Shown one piece after another: positions 37,505 through 48,156 of a stretch of DNA of 64,000 nucleotides. Within the stretch, counting starts at the first letter, position 1, and every line of letters starts with the position of its first letter. Both the position numbers and the translations under genes were made by a program. This stretch comes from Dallia pectoralis (taxonomy: Eukaryota > Chordata > Actinopteri > Esociformes > Umbridae): positions 5,424,204 to 5,488,203 of the forward strand of contig CM055745.1 in the NCBI GenBank assembly GCA_029465975.1. Reading direction: 5' to 3'. The notes under the pieces were generated by a model. The model ran no database searches. It saw only the letters and a list, made by a program, of their open reading frames with translations, and had not been told where the DNA came from.

Positions 37505-38307
37505 GAATTTTTTTTTGACAGGCAGAGAGTGAGTGAGAGAAAGAAAGAAAATTGAATATTGCATAGTGGATAATTTTCCAAACCCTCCAAAGCGCTTTTG
37601 GGGTAAGACATATGTCATCATGATATCTACATATTTACTCATACAATAAAAGTTTTATTATTATTGTTATTGAAACAACAGAATGATGATTGACAAAATG
37701 TGGGTTTATATCAAAATAACAAACTAGCAGTAGTGTTGGGATATGCGGCTCCCCAAATGTTAAATTAAAGTATGTTTTGGAGTATGTTTTGGAGTATGTT
37801 TTGGGGTATGTTTCGGGGTATGTTTCGGGGTATGTTTTGGAGTACGTTTCCCCTTGCATTTCAACTTCTGTTGTTTTAGACGCACATTTTAAATTCATGA
37901 TTTTGGATGATGACTTGACTGCTAATTCAGGCTTGGACAGAGATGAATAATTGCTTGTTGTAAAACATGTATGGAATGAATCCATGGGCCTAAAAAACAA
38001 CTCAGAATAAGCAACATTTCACACCAAATAAATAGAGATAAAACTCATTAGGTATATATTCTGTTTTGCATGTAATTATTAGGACAGTAACGCATTCTTT
38101 GTTCGTTTGGTTATAATCAAACAATAGTATGAGGTAACAGTATAAAGGTTCTCAGATAATTTATTTTTGGTATTCATTGAAGTTGAAAATTTGCTAAAAT
38201 GTTGGACCAAATAGGTGACATTAATCGTACTAGAATTAATAAAGTCAACTGAATGGAAGACTGAGACATTGTGTAAACAGCGATAAGGGAAAATACCTTT
38301 TATATGG
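37505..38307. other. AT-rich intron sequence with a 15-bp repeat
   Basis: The only structure is about six tandem 15-mers (gtatgttttggagta, gtatgtttcgggg variants) at 37770-37850. No exon is recognised. Confidence 0.6.
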
Positions 38308-39190
38308 GCCAAAGACCTACGGTATAGGATGTGATAAGACCTACTGTATGGGATGTGATAAGACCTACAGTATGGGACGTGATAAGACCTACAGTATGGG
38401 ACGTGATAAGACCTACAGTATGGGATGTGATAAGACCTACAGTATGGGATGTGATAAGACCTACAGTATGGGACGTGATAAGACCTACAGTATGGGATGT
38501 GATAAGACCTACTGTATGGGATGTGATAAGACCTACTGTATGGGATGTGATAAGACCTACTGTATGGGATGTGATAAGACCTACTGTATGGGATGTGATA
38601 AGACCTACAGTATGGGATGTGATAGGACCTACTGTATGGGATGTGATAAGACCTACTGTATGGGATGTGATAAGACCTACTGTATGGGATGTGATAAGAC
38701 CTACTGTATGGGATGTGATAAGACCTACAGTATGGGATGTGATAAGACCTACTGTATGGGATGTGATAAGACCTACAGTATGGGATGTGATAGGACCTAC
38801 TGTATGGGATGTGATAAGACCTACTGTATGGGATGTGATAAGACCTACTGTATGTGATGTGATAAGACCTACAGTATGGGATGTGATAAGACCTACAGTA
38901 TGGGATGTGATAAGATCTACTGTATGGGATGTGATAAGACCTACTGTATGGGATGTGATAAGACCTACTGTATGGGATGTGATAAGACCTACAGTATGGG
39001 ATGTGATAGGACCTACTGTATGGGATGTGATAAGACCTACAGTATGGGATGTGATAAGACCTACAGTATGGGATGTGATAAGACCTACAGTATGGGATGT
39101 GATAAGACCTACAGTATGGGATGTGATAAGACCTACAGTATGGGATGTGATAGGACCTACAGTATGGGATGTGATAGGACCTACAGTATG
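38308..39190. repeat. 24-bp minisatellite beside the penultimate exon, about 37 copies
   Basis: Units read gggatgtgataagacctact followed by gtat, varying at ctactgtat/ctacagtat and aagacc/aggacc. The array ends about 25 bases from the donor of the exon at 39216-39376. On the minus strand it reads as the octapeptide SHTVGLIT, in the same frame as the exon and without a stop down to about 38300. The exon frame is therefore open across the donor and the whole array. Confidence 0.95.
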
Positions 39191-39215
39191 GACCTTGGTA
39201 ATTAAAATGACGTAC

Positions 39216-39376
39216 TTGAGGGAACTATGATCCAGGAGGTTGTGGTCCAGTTCTACCAGGGCTGAATGGCGTATAACTCCCGTCTGATATGGATTGGTTC
39301 CTCTCCTCAAGGAGAGCAGTGACTGACAGAGCTTGGACCCAATCTCTTCCAGCTCACTCGTACCAGTCTGGAGGCC
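39216..39376 (-). CDS. agbl1: agbl1-like penultimate exon (end of the catalytic domain)
   Basis: 161 bp. On minus the acceptor is gtgtttcag (AG at 39378-39377) and the donor is CTCAA|GTACGT (GT at 39215-39214). The exon starts in phase 0 with GLQTGTSELEEIGSKLCQSL, directly continuing ...DQGVLK of the exon at 51432-51608; CCP1 and CCP4 have a conserved 'KGLQxGTxELEEMG' here. It ends ...LVELDHNLLDHSSL plus two bases, and the terminal exon supplies the third. This is the last helical part of the M14 domain. The neighbouring introns are about 12.1 kb (upstream) and 20.9 kb (downstream). A 24-bp minisatellite lies immediately inside the downstream intron. Confidence 0.9.
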
Positions 39377-41107
39377 CTGAAACACGAACAGGATGAGAAA
39401 CACAACCACTGGCATTAGACACTTCGATATGAAACGCTACCAGTCATAAGCAATGCAGGAGATAAATAGCCTACCCATTACTGCGCACAAAGTAGACGAA
39501 ATCAATCAATGTTTATCTAATATTTTCCCGTCAGAGCGGAATTGAAGAATTGCAAAATTTGCGACTGGTATATACATTAGTCGGGGTTACTCAGTGGTGA
39601 TAGTCATGAGGAAGGCCGTTGCATTTAGCCTTCAGTCCATAACTAATTAGTGTGTTGTGTAAAAAGCCTAATAATTATATGAATACAATAGCAGCAACTG
39701 TCACTGAAAAGCAGCCACAGTACCTCCTTTCTCACATCCGCGAGCCCCTCATTAACCCAGAAGCCCGGTACGTCAAAGACCAGCACCTTGAAGACATTAG
39801 CGTCTGCATGTTTTGCCTGTGAATTTCACACTGTCCTAATGAAAACAAATAATCGCCCCGACAGGCAACTGCGCCGGATTGGTGAACCGTGTTATTAGCA
39901 CGTTAGAAGCTCCTCCAATGGGACGCGGCTATGCAAATAAGCGTGCCGATCGGCCCGAAGCGGCTGTGCGTCCAGTGAGCCGTTCATGTCGTCCATGCTT
40001 GAGCTAGGAGGAGGACCGAGGAGGAGGAGGACCGAGGAGGAGGACCGAGGAGGAGGATCGAGGAAGAGGATCGAGGAAGAGGATCGAGGAAGAGGATCGA
40101 GGATCGAGGAAGAGAGAGACTGAGGAGGAGGAATCCAGAATCAAACGCTCTGTATGCTCTCTCACTTTAGCGCAGGTGTGATGTTTTCATCCGCAATTGC
40201 CTTAATGGCAAAACAAATAGTGTAGCAATTTTCCAGACGACTCTCCTCCTCTTTAATCCTGTGTTTAGGCCGTGCTTTCATTCCTTCCTTCCTTCCAATA
40301 TCCCTTTCTCCTCCCCCTGTAGGCAGCGTGTCACGGCAGATAAGTGGAACGCTTGTTCTGTGCTCTGCATGAACAATGAGACCGGGTTGAGAACTGCAGA
40401 GGTGGGCGCTTGCCCCGAGAGGAGACAGTTATGACTTAAAGAAGCGCGTCTGTGCGTGTGTGTGATTATGCATGCACACGTGTGCGCTGTCTTCATGTGT
40501 TGGTGTGTGTTGGCCGGCCGCGCGTCTTCAAAAACACCCCTGCGAATGGAGAATGCGGAACTCATGAAGCCCTGGCTGTTGTCTCCGGGTGGAAAATCAA
40601 TTCTTCCTCTGTTTGCATTGCGGCGGCAACATTGACCGTCGCAATCGCCGACTCGCCGCAGCTTTACGGCTCTTCAAAATGTCAAACTGTTTGGCACCAG
40701 GATATGTCACGTAATTAAAGAGCTTTTCCTTTTCTCGTTTTGGCTCATTTAAACGTGGCATTTCGTGAGCGACCGCGGATATGTACGGTGGAAATGTAGG
40801 AACGTTAATTAGCTATTTCTGGAGCTAGTGTTAACGCTAATCTGGAGAACAAAGTATCTGAAGCGTCTCTGAGCACAAACCCCACTCCAAATGACTAATG
40901 ACCTTCTCTATCTGAATATAAAAACCAATAACAATACCCGACAAGAATTGTATTAGACAGAGCAATATGACAAAACACAGAAAGTTACAAACAACATGGT
41001 GTTTGGTTTTTATGAATAATTAAAAACAGGCCGTAAGCTGTCAACTAAATCAAGAGAGACTAAGACATGAGACAGCCGCTCTGTTTGGAGCACTAGCTCC
41101 CTCTACC
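39377..41107. other. Intron sequence with purine tract and CCAAT/octamer-like segment
   Basis: Most of it is unique. At 39912-39950 the words ctcctccaatggg and tatgcaaataa place a CCAAT box about 15 bases from a perfect octamer ATGCAAAT in GC-rich surroundings, which could be an intronic regulatory element. At 40010-40125 there is a purine-only style repeat (gaggaggaggaccgagg, gaggaagaggatcga). Neither exon nor mobile element is recognised. Confidence 0.5.
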
Positions 41108-43037
41108 CCTGTCCAGAACAACTGCAGGGTGTGATATTTAACTGATGCTTCCCCCGTCCAGAACAACTGCAGGGCGTTATATTTAACTGATGCTTCCACC
41201 TTATAGAACAACTGCAGGGAGTTATATTTAACTGATGCTTCCACCTTACAGAACAACTGCAGGGCGTTATATTTAACTGATGCTTCCACCTTACAGAACA
41301 ACTGCAGGGCGTTATATTTAACTGATGCTTCCACCTAACAGAACAACTGCAGGGCGTTATATTTAACTGATGCTTCCACCTTACAGAACAACTGCAGGGC
41401 GTTATATTTAACTGATGCTTCCACCTAACAGAACAACTGCAGGGCGTTATATTTAACTGATGCTTCCACCTTACAGAACAACTGCAGGGTGTTATATTTA
41501 ACTGATGCTTCCACCTTACAGAACAACTGCAGGGCGTTATATTTAACTGATGCTTCCACCTAACAGAACAACTGCAGGGCGTTATATTTAACTGATGCTT
41601 CCACCTAACAGAACAACTGCAGGGCGTTATATTTAACTGATGCTTCCACCTTACAGAACTGCAGGGCGTTATATTTAACTGATGCTTCCACCTAACAGAA
41701 CAACTGCAGGGTGTTATATTTAACTGATGCTTCCACCTAACAGAACAACTGCAGGGTGTTATATTTAACTGATGCTTCCACCTTACAGAACAACTGCAGG
41801 GTGTTATATTTAACTGATGCTTCCACCTTACAGAACAACTGCAGGGTGTTATATTTAACTGATGCTTCCCCCGTCCAGAACAACTGCAGGGTGTTATATT
41901 TAACTGATGCTTCCACCTTACAGAACAAATGCAGGGCGTTATATTTAACTGATGCTTCCCCCGTCCAGAACAACTGCAGGGTGTTATATTTAACTGATGC
42001 TTCCACCTTACAGAACAACTGCAGGGTGTTATATTTAACTGATGCTTCCACCTTACAGAACAACTGCAGGGTGTTATATTTAACTGATGCTTCCACCTTA
42101 CAGAACAACTGCAGGGCGTTATATTTAACTGATGCTTCCACCTAACAGAACAACTGCAGGGCGTTATATTTAACTGATGCTTCCACCTAACAGAACAACT
42201 GCAGGGCGTTATATTTAACTGATGCTTCCACCTTACAGAACAACTGCAGGGCGTTATATTTAACTGATGCTTCCCCCGTCCAGAACAACTGCAGGGCGTT
42301 ATATTTAACTGATGCTTCCCCCGTCCAGAACAACTGCAGGGTGTTATATTTAACCGATGCTTGCACCTTACAGAACAACTGCAGGGTGTTATATTTAACT
42401 GATGCTTCCCCCGTCCAGAACAACTGCAGGGTGTTATATTTAACTGATGCTTCCACCTTACAGAACAAATGCAGGGCGTTATATTTAACTGATGCTTCCC
42501 CCGTCCAGAACAACTGCAGGGTGTTATATTTAACTGATGCTTCCACCTTACAGAACAACTGCAGGGTGTTATATTTAACTGATGCTTCCACCTTACAGAA
42601 CAACTGCAGGGTGTTATATTTAACTGATGCTTCCACCTTACAGAACAACTGCAGGGCGTTATATTTAACTGATGCTTCCACCTAACAGAACAACTGCAGG
42701 GCGTTATATTTAACTGATGCTTCCACCTAACAGAACAACTGCAGGGCGTTATATTTAACTGATGCTTCCACCTTACAGAACAACTGCAGGGCGTTATATT
42801 TAACTGATGCTTCCCCCGTCCAGAACAACTGCAGGGTGTTATATTTAACTGATGCTTCCACCTTACAGAACAACTGCAGGGCGTTATATTTAACTGATGC
42901 TTCCCCCGTCCAGAACAACTGCAGGGTGTGATATTTAACTGATGCTTCCACCTTACAGAACAACTGCAGGGCGTTATATTTAACTGATGCTTCCACCTAA
43001 CAGAACAACTGCAGGGCGTTATATTTAACTGATGCTT
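41108..43037. repeat. 45-bp minisatellite, about 43 copies, with a 540-bp higher-order repeat
   Basis: Units read ttatatttaactgatgcttc, then caccttacagaacaactgca, then gggcg. The three main variants are ccttacag, cctaacag and cccgtccag, plus gggcg or gggtg. Most units contain CTGCAG. The block from about 41878 to 42246 recurs at 42418-42786 with the same order of variants, exactly 540 bp (12 units) apart. On the minus strand 45 bp equals 15 codons, so one frame is open for 651 codons (KHQLNITPCSCSVRW repeats). I regard it as a by-product. Confidence 0.96.
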
Positions 43038-43609
43038 CTGAAAAACCTTTGATGCCATTTAAAAAACCTATATCATAGCACAGGTGTTGGTTAATCTAGT
43101 TGATATTGATGCCCAGGACTAGGCTGAACTCCAGGAACACGGTCATATCTGCTCTTTATACTGATGGCAGTTCTGTATGTCACACTGTATGATACATCCT
43201 GCTGCTGAACCTTTAAACACACACAACAGTCTTATAACTGCATACTTTCACTTGACATATAAAACCTGTCACAAAGATCAGATCGTGGACATAATAAAAC
43301 GAACAACTTAAAACAGTATGAAGGTGAAGAGGGAACCAGATCTGCTGTGCTGCCATTTCAAACTTCTGGATTAACAATGTATGAAGGTGAAGAGGGAAGA
43401 TCTGCTGTGCTGCCATTTCAGACTTCTGGATTAACACAACATGAAAGTGAAGGGGGAACCAGATCTGCTGTGTTTTCCTCTAATCTTCATGCACCTGTAC
43501 ATCATGTAAAAAAACACAACTGCCCTATGAACACGTTAACAGGTTAAGTTAGCAGGACACACAGTCTACACACATGTCTAATAAATCTCACATGTTGACA
43601 TAACCACAA

Positions 43610-43611
<2 letters not shown>
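43038..43611. other. Intron spacer with a 60-63-bp triplication
   Basis: Three tandem copies of a unit containing gaaggtgaagagggaaccag and atctgctgtgctgccatttc begin near 43321, 43384 and 43444. The rest is unique. Confidence 0.8.

Positions 43612-43649
<38 letters not shown>
43612..43649. repeat. (CA)n microsatellite
   Basis: A CA run of about 18 units, bounded by caaata and gaagcgtagg. Confidence 0.93.
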
Positions 43650-43651
<2 letters not shown>

Positions 43652-45470
43652 AGCGTAGGAGGATTCTGTCTGGGATTTGACATTTCCTCAATCTTTTAAA
43701 GGCTCTGTCATCATGACTTCTATTTGATATTAGATCCGGATGAATATTGGATGGATACCGACTAGTTCAGTGAAAGACTGACCTTCTGGAAAGATATTCT
43801 GGGGTCAGTGCCCTGGTGTTTGAAGTTGAAGCGTTGGATCTCCAGTCCTGTTATTCTGGTCCCAATAGTTGGTCCAGGGACGTTTACAACAAACCCTTAC
43901 AGTGAAGTGTGTGCATTTTTAGTTATCTAACAAAACAAAAACGTTCAAGAGCACCTAGACACATCGCTGAAAATAAAATGAAACCCTGTGACAGAAAAAA
44001 AACGTCAAGAATATAAGAAGCAGTGAGTCTACTTGCAAAGTACGAGTGGATCCGGTAAATTCGTCAGGAAGAATATTTGAGTCGCTAATTAACCTGACGA
44101 TTTCCAATCAGTGGCCGAACGCCAGTTGTGTTGTCGGGTGAAACTGCTTTTGACATAAATATGGAACACCTGACGTTCATCTGACTAAGTGTATATCCTT
44201 AAAGGTTTACAACCATATAAATAACGATGTACCGTGAAAGAAATGCTGCCAAATGTCTCTCAGGAAGAGGAAAACTCCACAAATTCAAAACCTCTGTACT
44301 AATTTGTCTAAACTCACGAGTCTTCCTGTAAAACACAGGAGTTGATTAATTGGGTGTAAAAAATCCAAGTCAGCAGACGTTTTACATCCCCAGCTAGAAG
44401 TGCAAAACTTATTTGATCACAGGTCAAATCGTTGTGGTGCAAATGCGATTCTGTTAAAGATTTACTTTCGCATCGACAATCTGACAGCGAGACCCAGTGG
44501 CAGGTTGGTGAAGGGACGGTTGAAGTGGAAAAGAAAAAAAACGAACAAGTCGTCCATTATGCATTTGTCCCAATTCCCTTAGCCAGTATCTGGGTTTTTC
44601 ACTTATCCCCCCTGAAAAACACTATTCAATAGTAATAACAGCAGCAAGCACGAATTCTGACAGGCTATCATTACAAAAACAGATCAAACAGAATCCCTTT
44701 ATGTAATTAGCTCAGACCAATCCCCTTTGAATAATCCATATTGTTCTGAAAATAGGAATTGAAGAGATTATAAACTTAAGCCAGTGGAAATTCAGGAAAC
44801 AAAAAGAAATACAAACCCATGGAGGATGGAAGTGCAGAATGTACATTTAAAATAGCCTGACACCAAAACATATACAAAAAAGAACCTCACGACCGGCTTT
44901 TTGGAAACGGCCAACGAAATGGCCCAATGTTGACAATGCAACAATCGTGGCCGAAGTTGATATACGCAAAAAACTGATATGAAAAGAATCAACATATGAG
45001 CATATAACATGCTCAAACCAGTCCAATTATCGCTGACCAATAGAGCCAAGTTTGTTGGACAAAAAATAATTTTAACCTACATTTTCCTTAGATACATGGA
45101 AACGTAGTGGTAAAGGTGTTTATTTATGTTTACTAGATCATACTTTTGAAACACCTCTACGGTAGTGAACAGGCACATATTGTTTTTGCACTGATATGGT
45201 ATAGAGAAACACGAACATCTCCAACGCAGATCAGATTTTCTCTAAAATGATATACTACCTTAACTGTCCAGTTGTGCAGCGAAACCCCTGGCAGTGCTAA
45301 CTAAATGACCCAGTCTCTGATTCCAAGACTGTCAGAGGGTAATTAAGCTTCTAGTCCTTGTCAAATCCCACCGCCAATCCCACATCGCGCACACAACCTG
45401 CTAATTGGCATGAATTAACAGTGAACTGAGGTCGTTTCTTCGCTGACTGCTCAGGCACATTAAAGAACAG
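43650..45470. other. Non-repetitive intron sequence
   Basis: No confirmed exon. On minus, 43787-43888 is an open stretch reading GPTIGTRITGLEIQRFNFKH, with a good donor-like CAGAAG|GTCAGT but only a weak acceptor. Since the flanking agbl1-like exons already join in phase without it, I do not call it an exon. The remainder is AT-rich without recognised elements. Confidence 0.5.
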
Positions 45471-45486
45471 AGAGAGAGAGAGAGAG

Positions 45487-45522
<36 letters not shown>

Positions 45523-45686
45523 GAGTGAGAGAGAGAGAGAGAGAGGGAGAGAGAGGGAGAGAGAGAGAGAGATAGAGAGGGCAGAGAGAGAGAGTGAGAG
45601 AGAGGGGGCAGAGAGAGAGAGAGTGAGAGAAAGAGAGCAGAGAGAGAGAGTGAGGGCAGAGAGAGAGAGAGGGAGAGGGAGAGAGT
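45471..45686. repeat. (GA)n purine tract
   Basis: About 216 bases of GA repeats with occasional ggca, gt or gggg interruptions. It is nearly pure purine on the plus strand and pyrimidine on the transcribed minus strand. Mirror-symmetric purine tracts of this length can form triplex DNA. Confidence 0.95.
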
Positions 45687-48156
45687 GGGCCCACTTGAAT
45701 TCACTTTGTAGTCTAATGGCCCACCAGACTTCTGACATGGCCTGACGATATTAGTACAGACTTTTTAATCAAGTAACATTCAGGCTTTTGCCCGGCCCTA
45801 AAGTACATGTAGCAAACATCTGGCCAGCCACCTGCTTGCCAGGCCATCTTAATGAAAAGTCTGATTTTCTCATCCATTACATTATATCCTTGAGAATTCC
45901 ACGTCTGATCAAAGAGCCACCATGGCAACCGCCAGTGAGTTCTACTCTAGCCAGCTGGACTCAGTCTGCTAAGTAATTGACTGTGCTACAGAGAACATAA
46001 AGTAAAAAAGTATTAATTGCTTCAAATTACTCTTATTGCTGTTAAAATCTGCGTGCGTTACTCTAGAGAGACTATTCCTCTATATCTCACTGAATTCTGG
46101 AATCACATCATAAAGTAATTTAACATAAACTTTTACAGGGGGGTTAACATAAAGTACTTAATTTAACTTGTAATGACCAACCCAAAATCGCTGATTTACT
46201 GTAATTACTCCTCACGATATTATTTCAAAGTGACCTTTTCCGTACTGTTCTCGATTTCTTCACGCTCACTCTGAATTACCATTATTGCAGAACGGAAAGT
46301 TAAAGCACGGATGTAGCGTACGCTGAGACGTTGCCACCAAGGTCGAGACGAACCGCGGGCATAACTGGACCCATGGCACTCATCACCAAATAGGATGGTA
46401 TTCTGGCCATACGCCCGACCGTCTCCTCTGTGCCCCTGTAGCCCAATTGAGTGCCTCTGATTTCTGATGGCGTGAACATTAGTGGATGTATAATGCGTTC
46501 AGCGAGGTTGTTTAGCCAAGCTGATGGATCATACGGTGAATATTCAGTACTCGCTAATAGGCAAACGCTGTTTAACGAGAGCACGGAAAGGCCAAGCCGA
46601 AAGCGGGTGATATGTGGCGAGCTATTATATTTATGTGAAAGAAGCGCCTTAGCGGCGATAAAACGTTGTTCGCCTCGGAAGGAAAGGCGGGCGAACGGAG
46701 GCAAAACCCCCACGGGGAGACGCCGGAAGGTGGCTTTTAAAACATGATTACAAACCACATGTGACCCAATCAGTGGCGCAACAAATGATCATGACCTAAT
46801 GTAAGCTGTGGTGAGGAGACGGAGGGTGGGGTACGGAGGGTGGGGTACGGAGGGTGGGGTGGCTTCTGCACATTTAGCCGCAGTAAAGAGAGGTGGGGTA
46901 TGTAGACTGGGGCACTTATTGCACTAAAATAACACGTGACGTCGTCACAAACCGCTACCATATTAACATACATATTCCTTGGTTTTGTCCAACAAAAAAG
47001 ATCAGAAAACAAGATGTAACACAGTATATATATATATAAATGATTTTTTTTCAAAGCATATATATATATCTATCTATATATATATATGGCTTAGAAAAAA
47101 ATCATTGGCACCTAATACACTGTAAATCAGTGGATTTGCAATGCAAACTAACCAGATATTAAGCATTAAGGTATCTAAATGATTACAGTTATATTTATTA
47201 TTATTATTAGAGAGTATAATTCTACTTACCATTACAGCATCAGATCATCTACTGTGTTATTATCTGAATTAAATGCATTACGATGAATTATGAAATAAAA
47301 CATTTTACTAAAATAGTATGTAGGCCTATTTATGGTCTTGTAACCATAAAAAAAACATAAAAAATCGAATAAATGAAAATCCATCAAACTGTTTGTCCTA
47401 TTTTGATGTAGTGCTAAAACATTTTAGATCACAAGCGACGTGCAATCAAATGATTTGCGCATGATTGGCCGATAAACGAATCTATTTATATGTATCTCTC
47501 GGGTCCACATCGCCACACAGTTTCAGTTGTTTGTGTCCTGAGCAGGACACGCAAACTAAACCGGTTGCACAGTGTTCATTATTCTTGTTACGAGTGCACA
47601 TGAGACAGCAGCAAACTAACCCGGTTGCACTGCGCACAGTGTTCATATAGATCGGACCAAAACCAGTCCAGTTTCATGCTCTTTCTGCCGTATGCGCCCC
47701 GGACTTACAAAAGCGCAATGAAGGCTTTGAGTTCATCAACAGACATGTCCTTCTCCGTGTGCCTATTGATAAAGTTTATATTCGTTTAGTTTCGATACAA
47801 AATTATATTTTGTTGAAGTCTCTTGTAGGCTAAATCAATATACTGATGATTATTCGATTATTATTCGTTATTAATTTTTGAGGGCAATAGGCGCTTGACA
47901 CAGAACTGATAAATACTTTTTTTAAATCAATGAATGGGCTGTATACATAGATGCAATTGGATGAATTCGTTCTGTTTATTTAGTGAAACATGTTTATTTA
48001 TCAACTAACCTCTTTTTTCTAGTTCATTCAAATTCAACCAAGCCAGTCAATCTATTGTATATGTCAATCTATCAGTCTTTTGTCTGCGTATGGCCCATTC
48101 AACCATTGATGTCATAAGCCCAGTGAGGTAATCGGTGTCAGTCAACGTGTGTTTAG
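45687..48156. other. Non-repetitive intron sequence with a G-rich motif and a TA run
   Basis: At 46821-46861 three copies of ggagggtggggtac form a G-rich cluster. An interrupted TA run is at 47028-47087. A 152-codon minus frame (46300-46758) and an overlapping 98-codon plus frame (46451-46747) occur in a balanced-composition segment. Neither resembles a family I know, and overlapping open frames on both strands weaken the case for a gene. No exon is recognised. Confidence 0.5.

Noticed and set aside
38331..39230. 299-codon plus-strand frame (DVIRPTVW repeats)
   Set aside because: Antisense shadow of the 24-bp array and of the agbl1-like exon edge.
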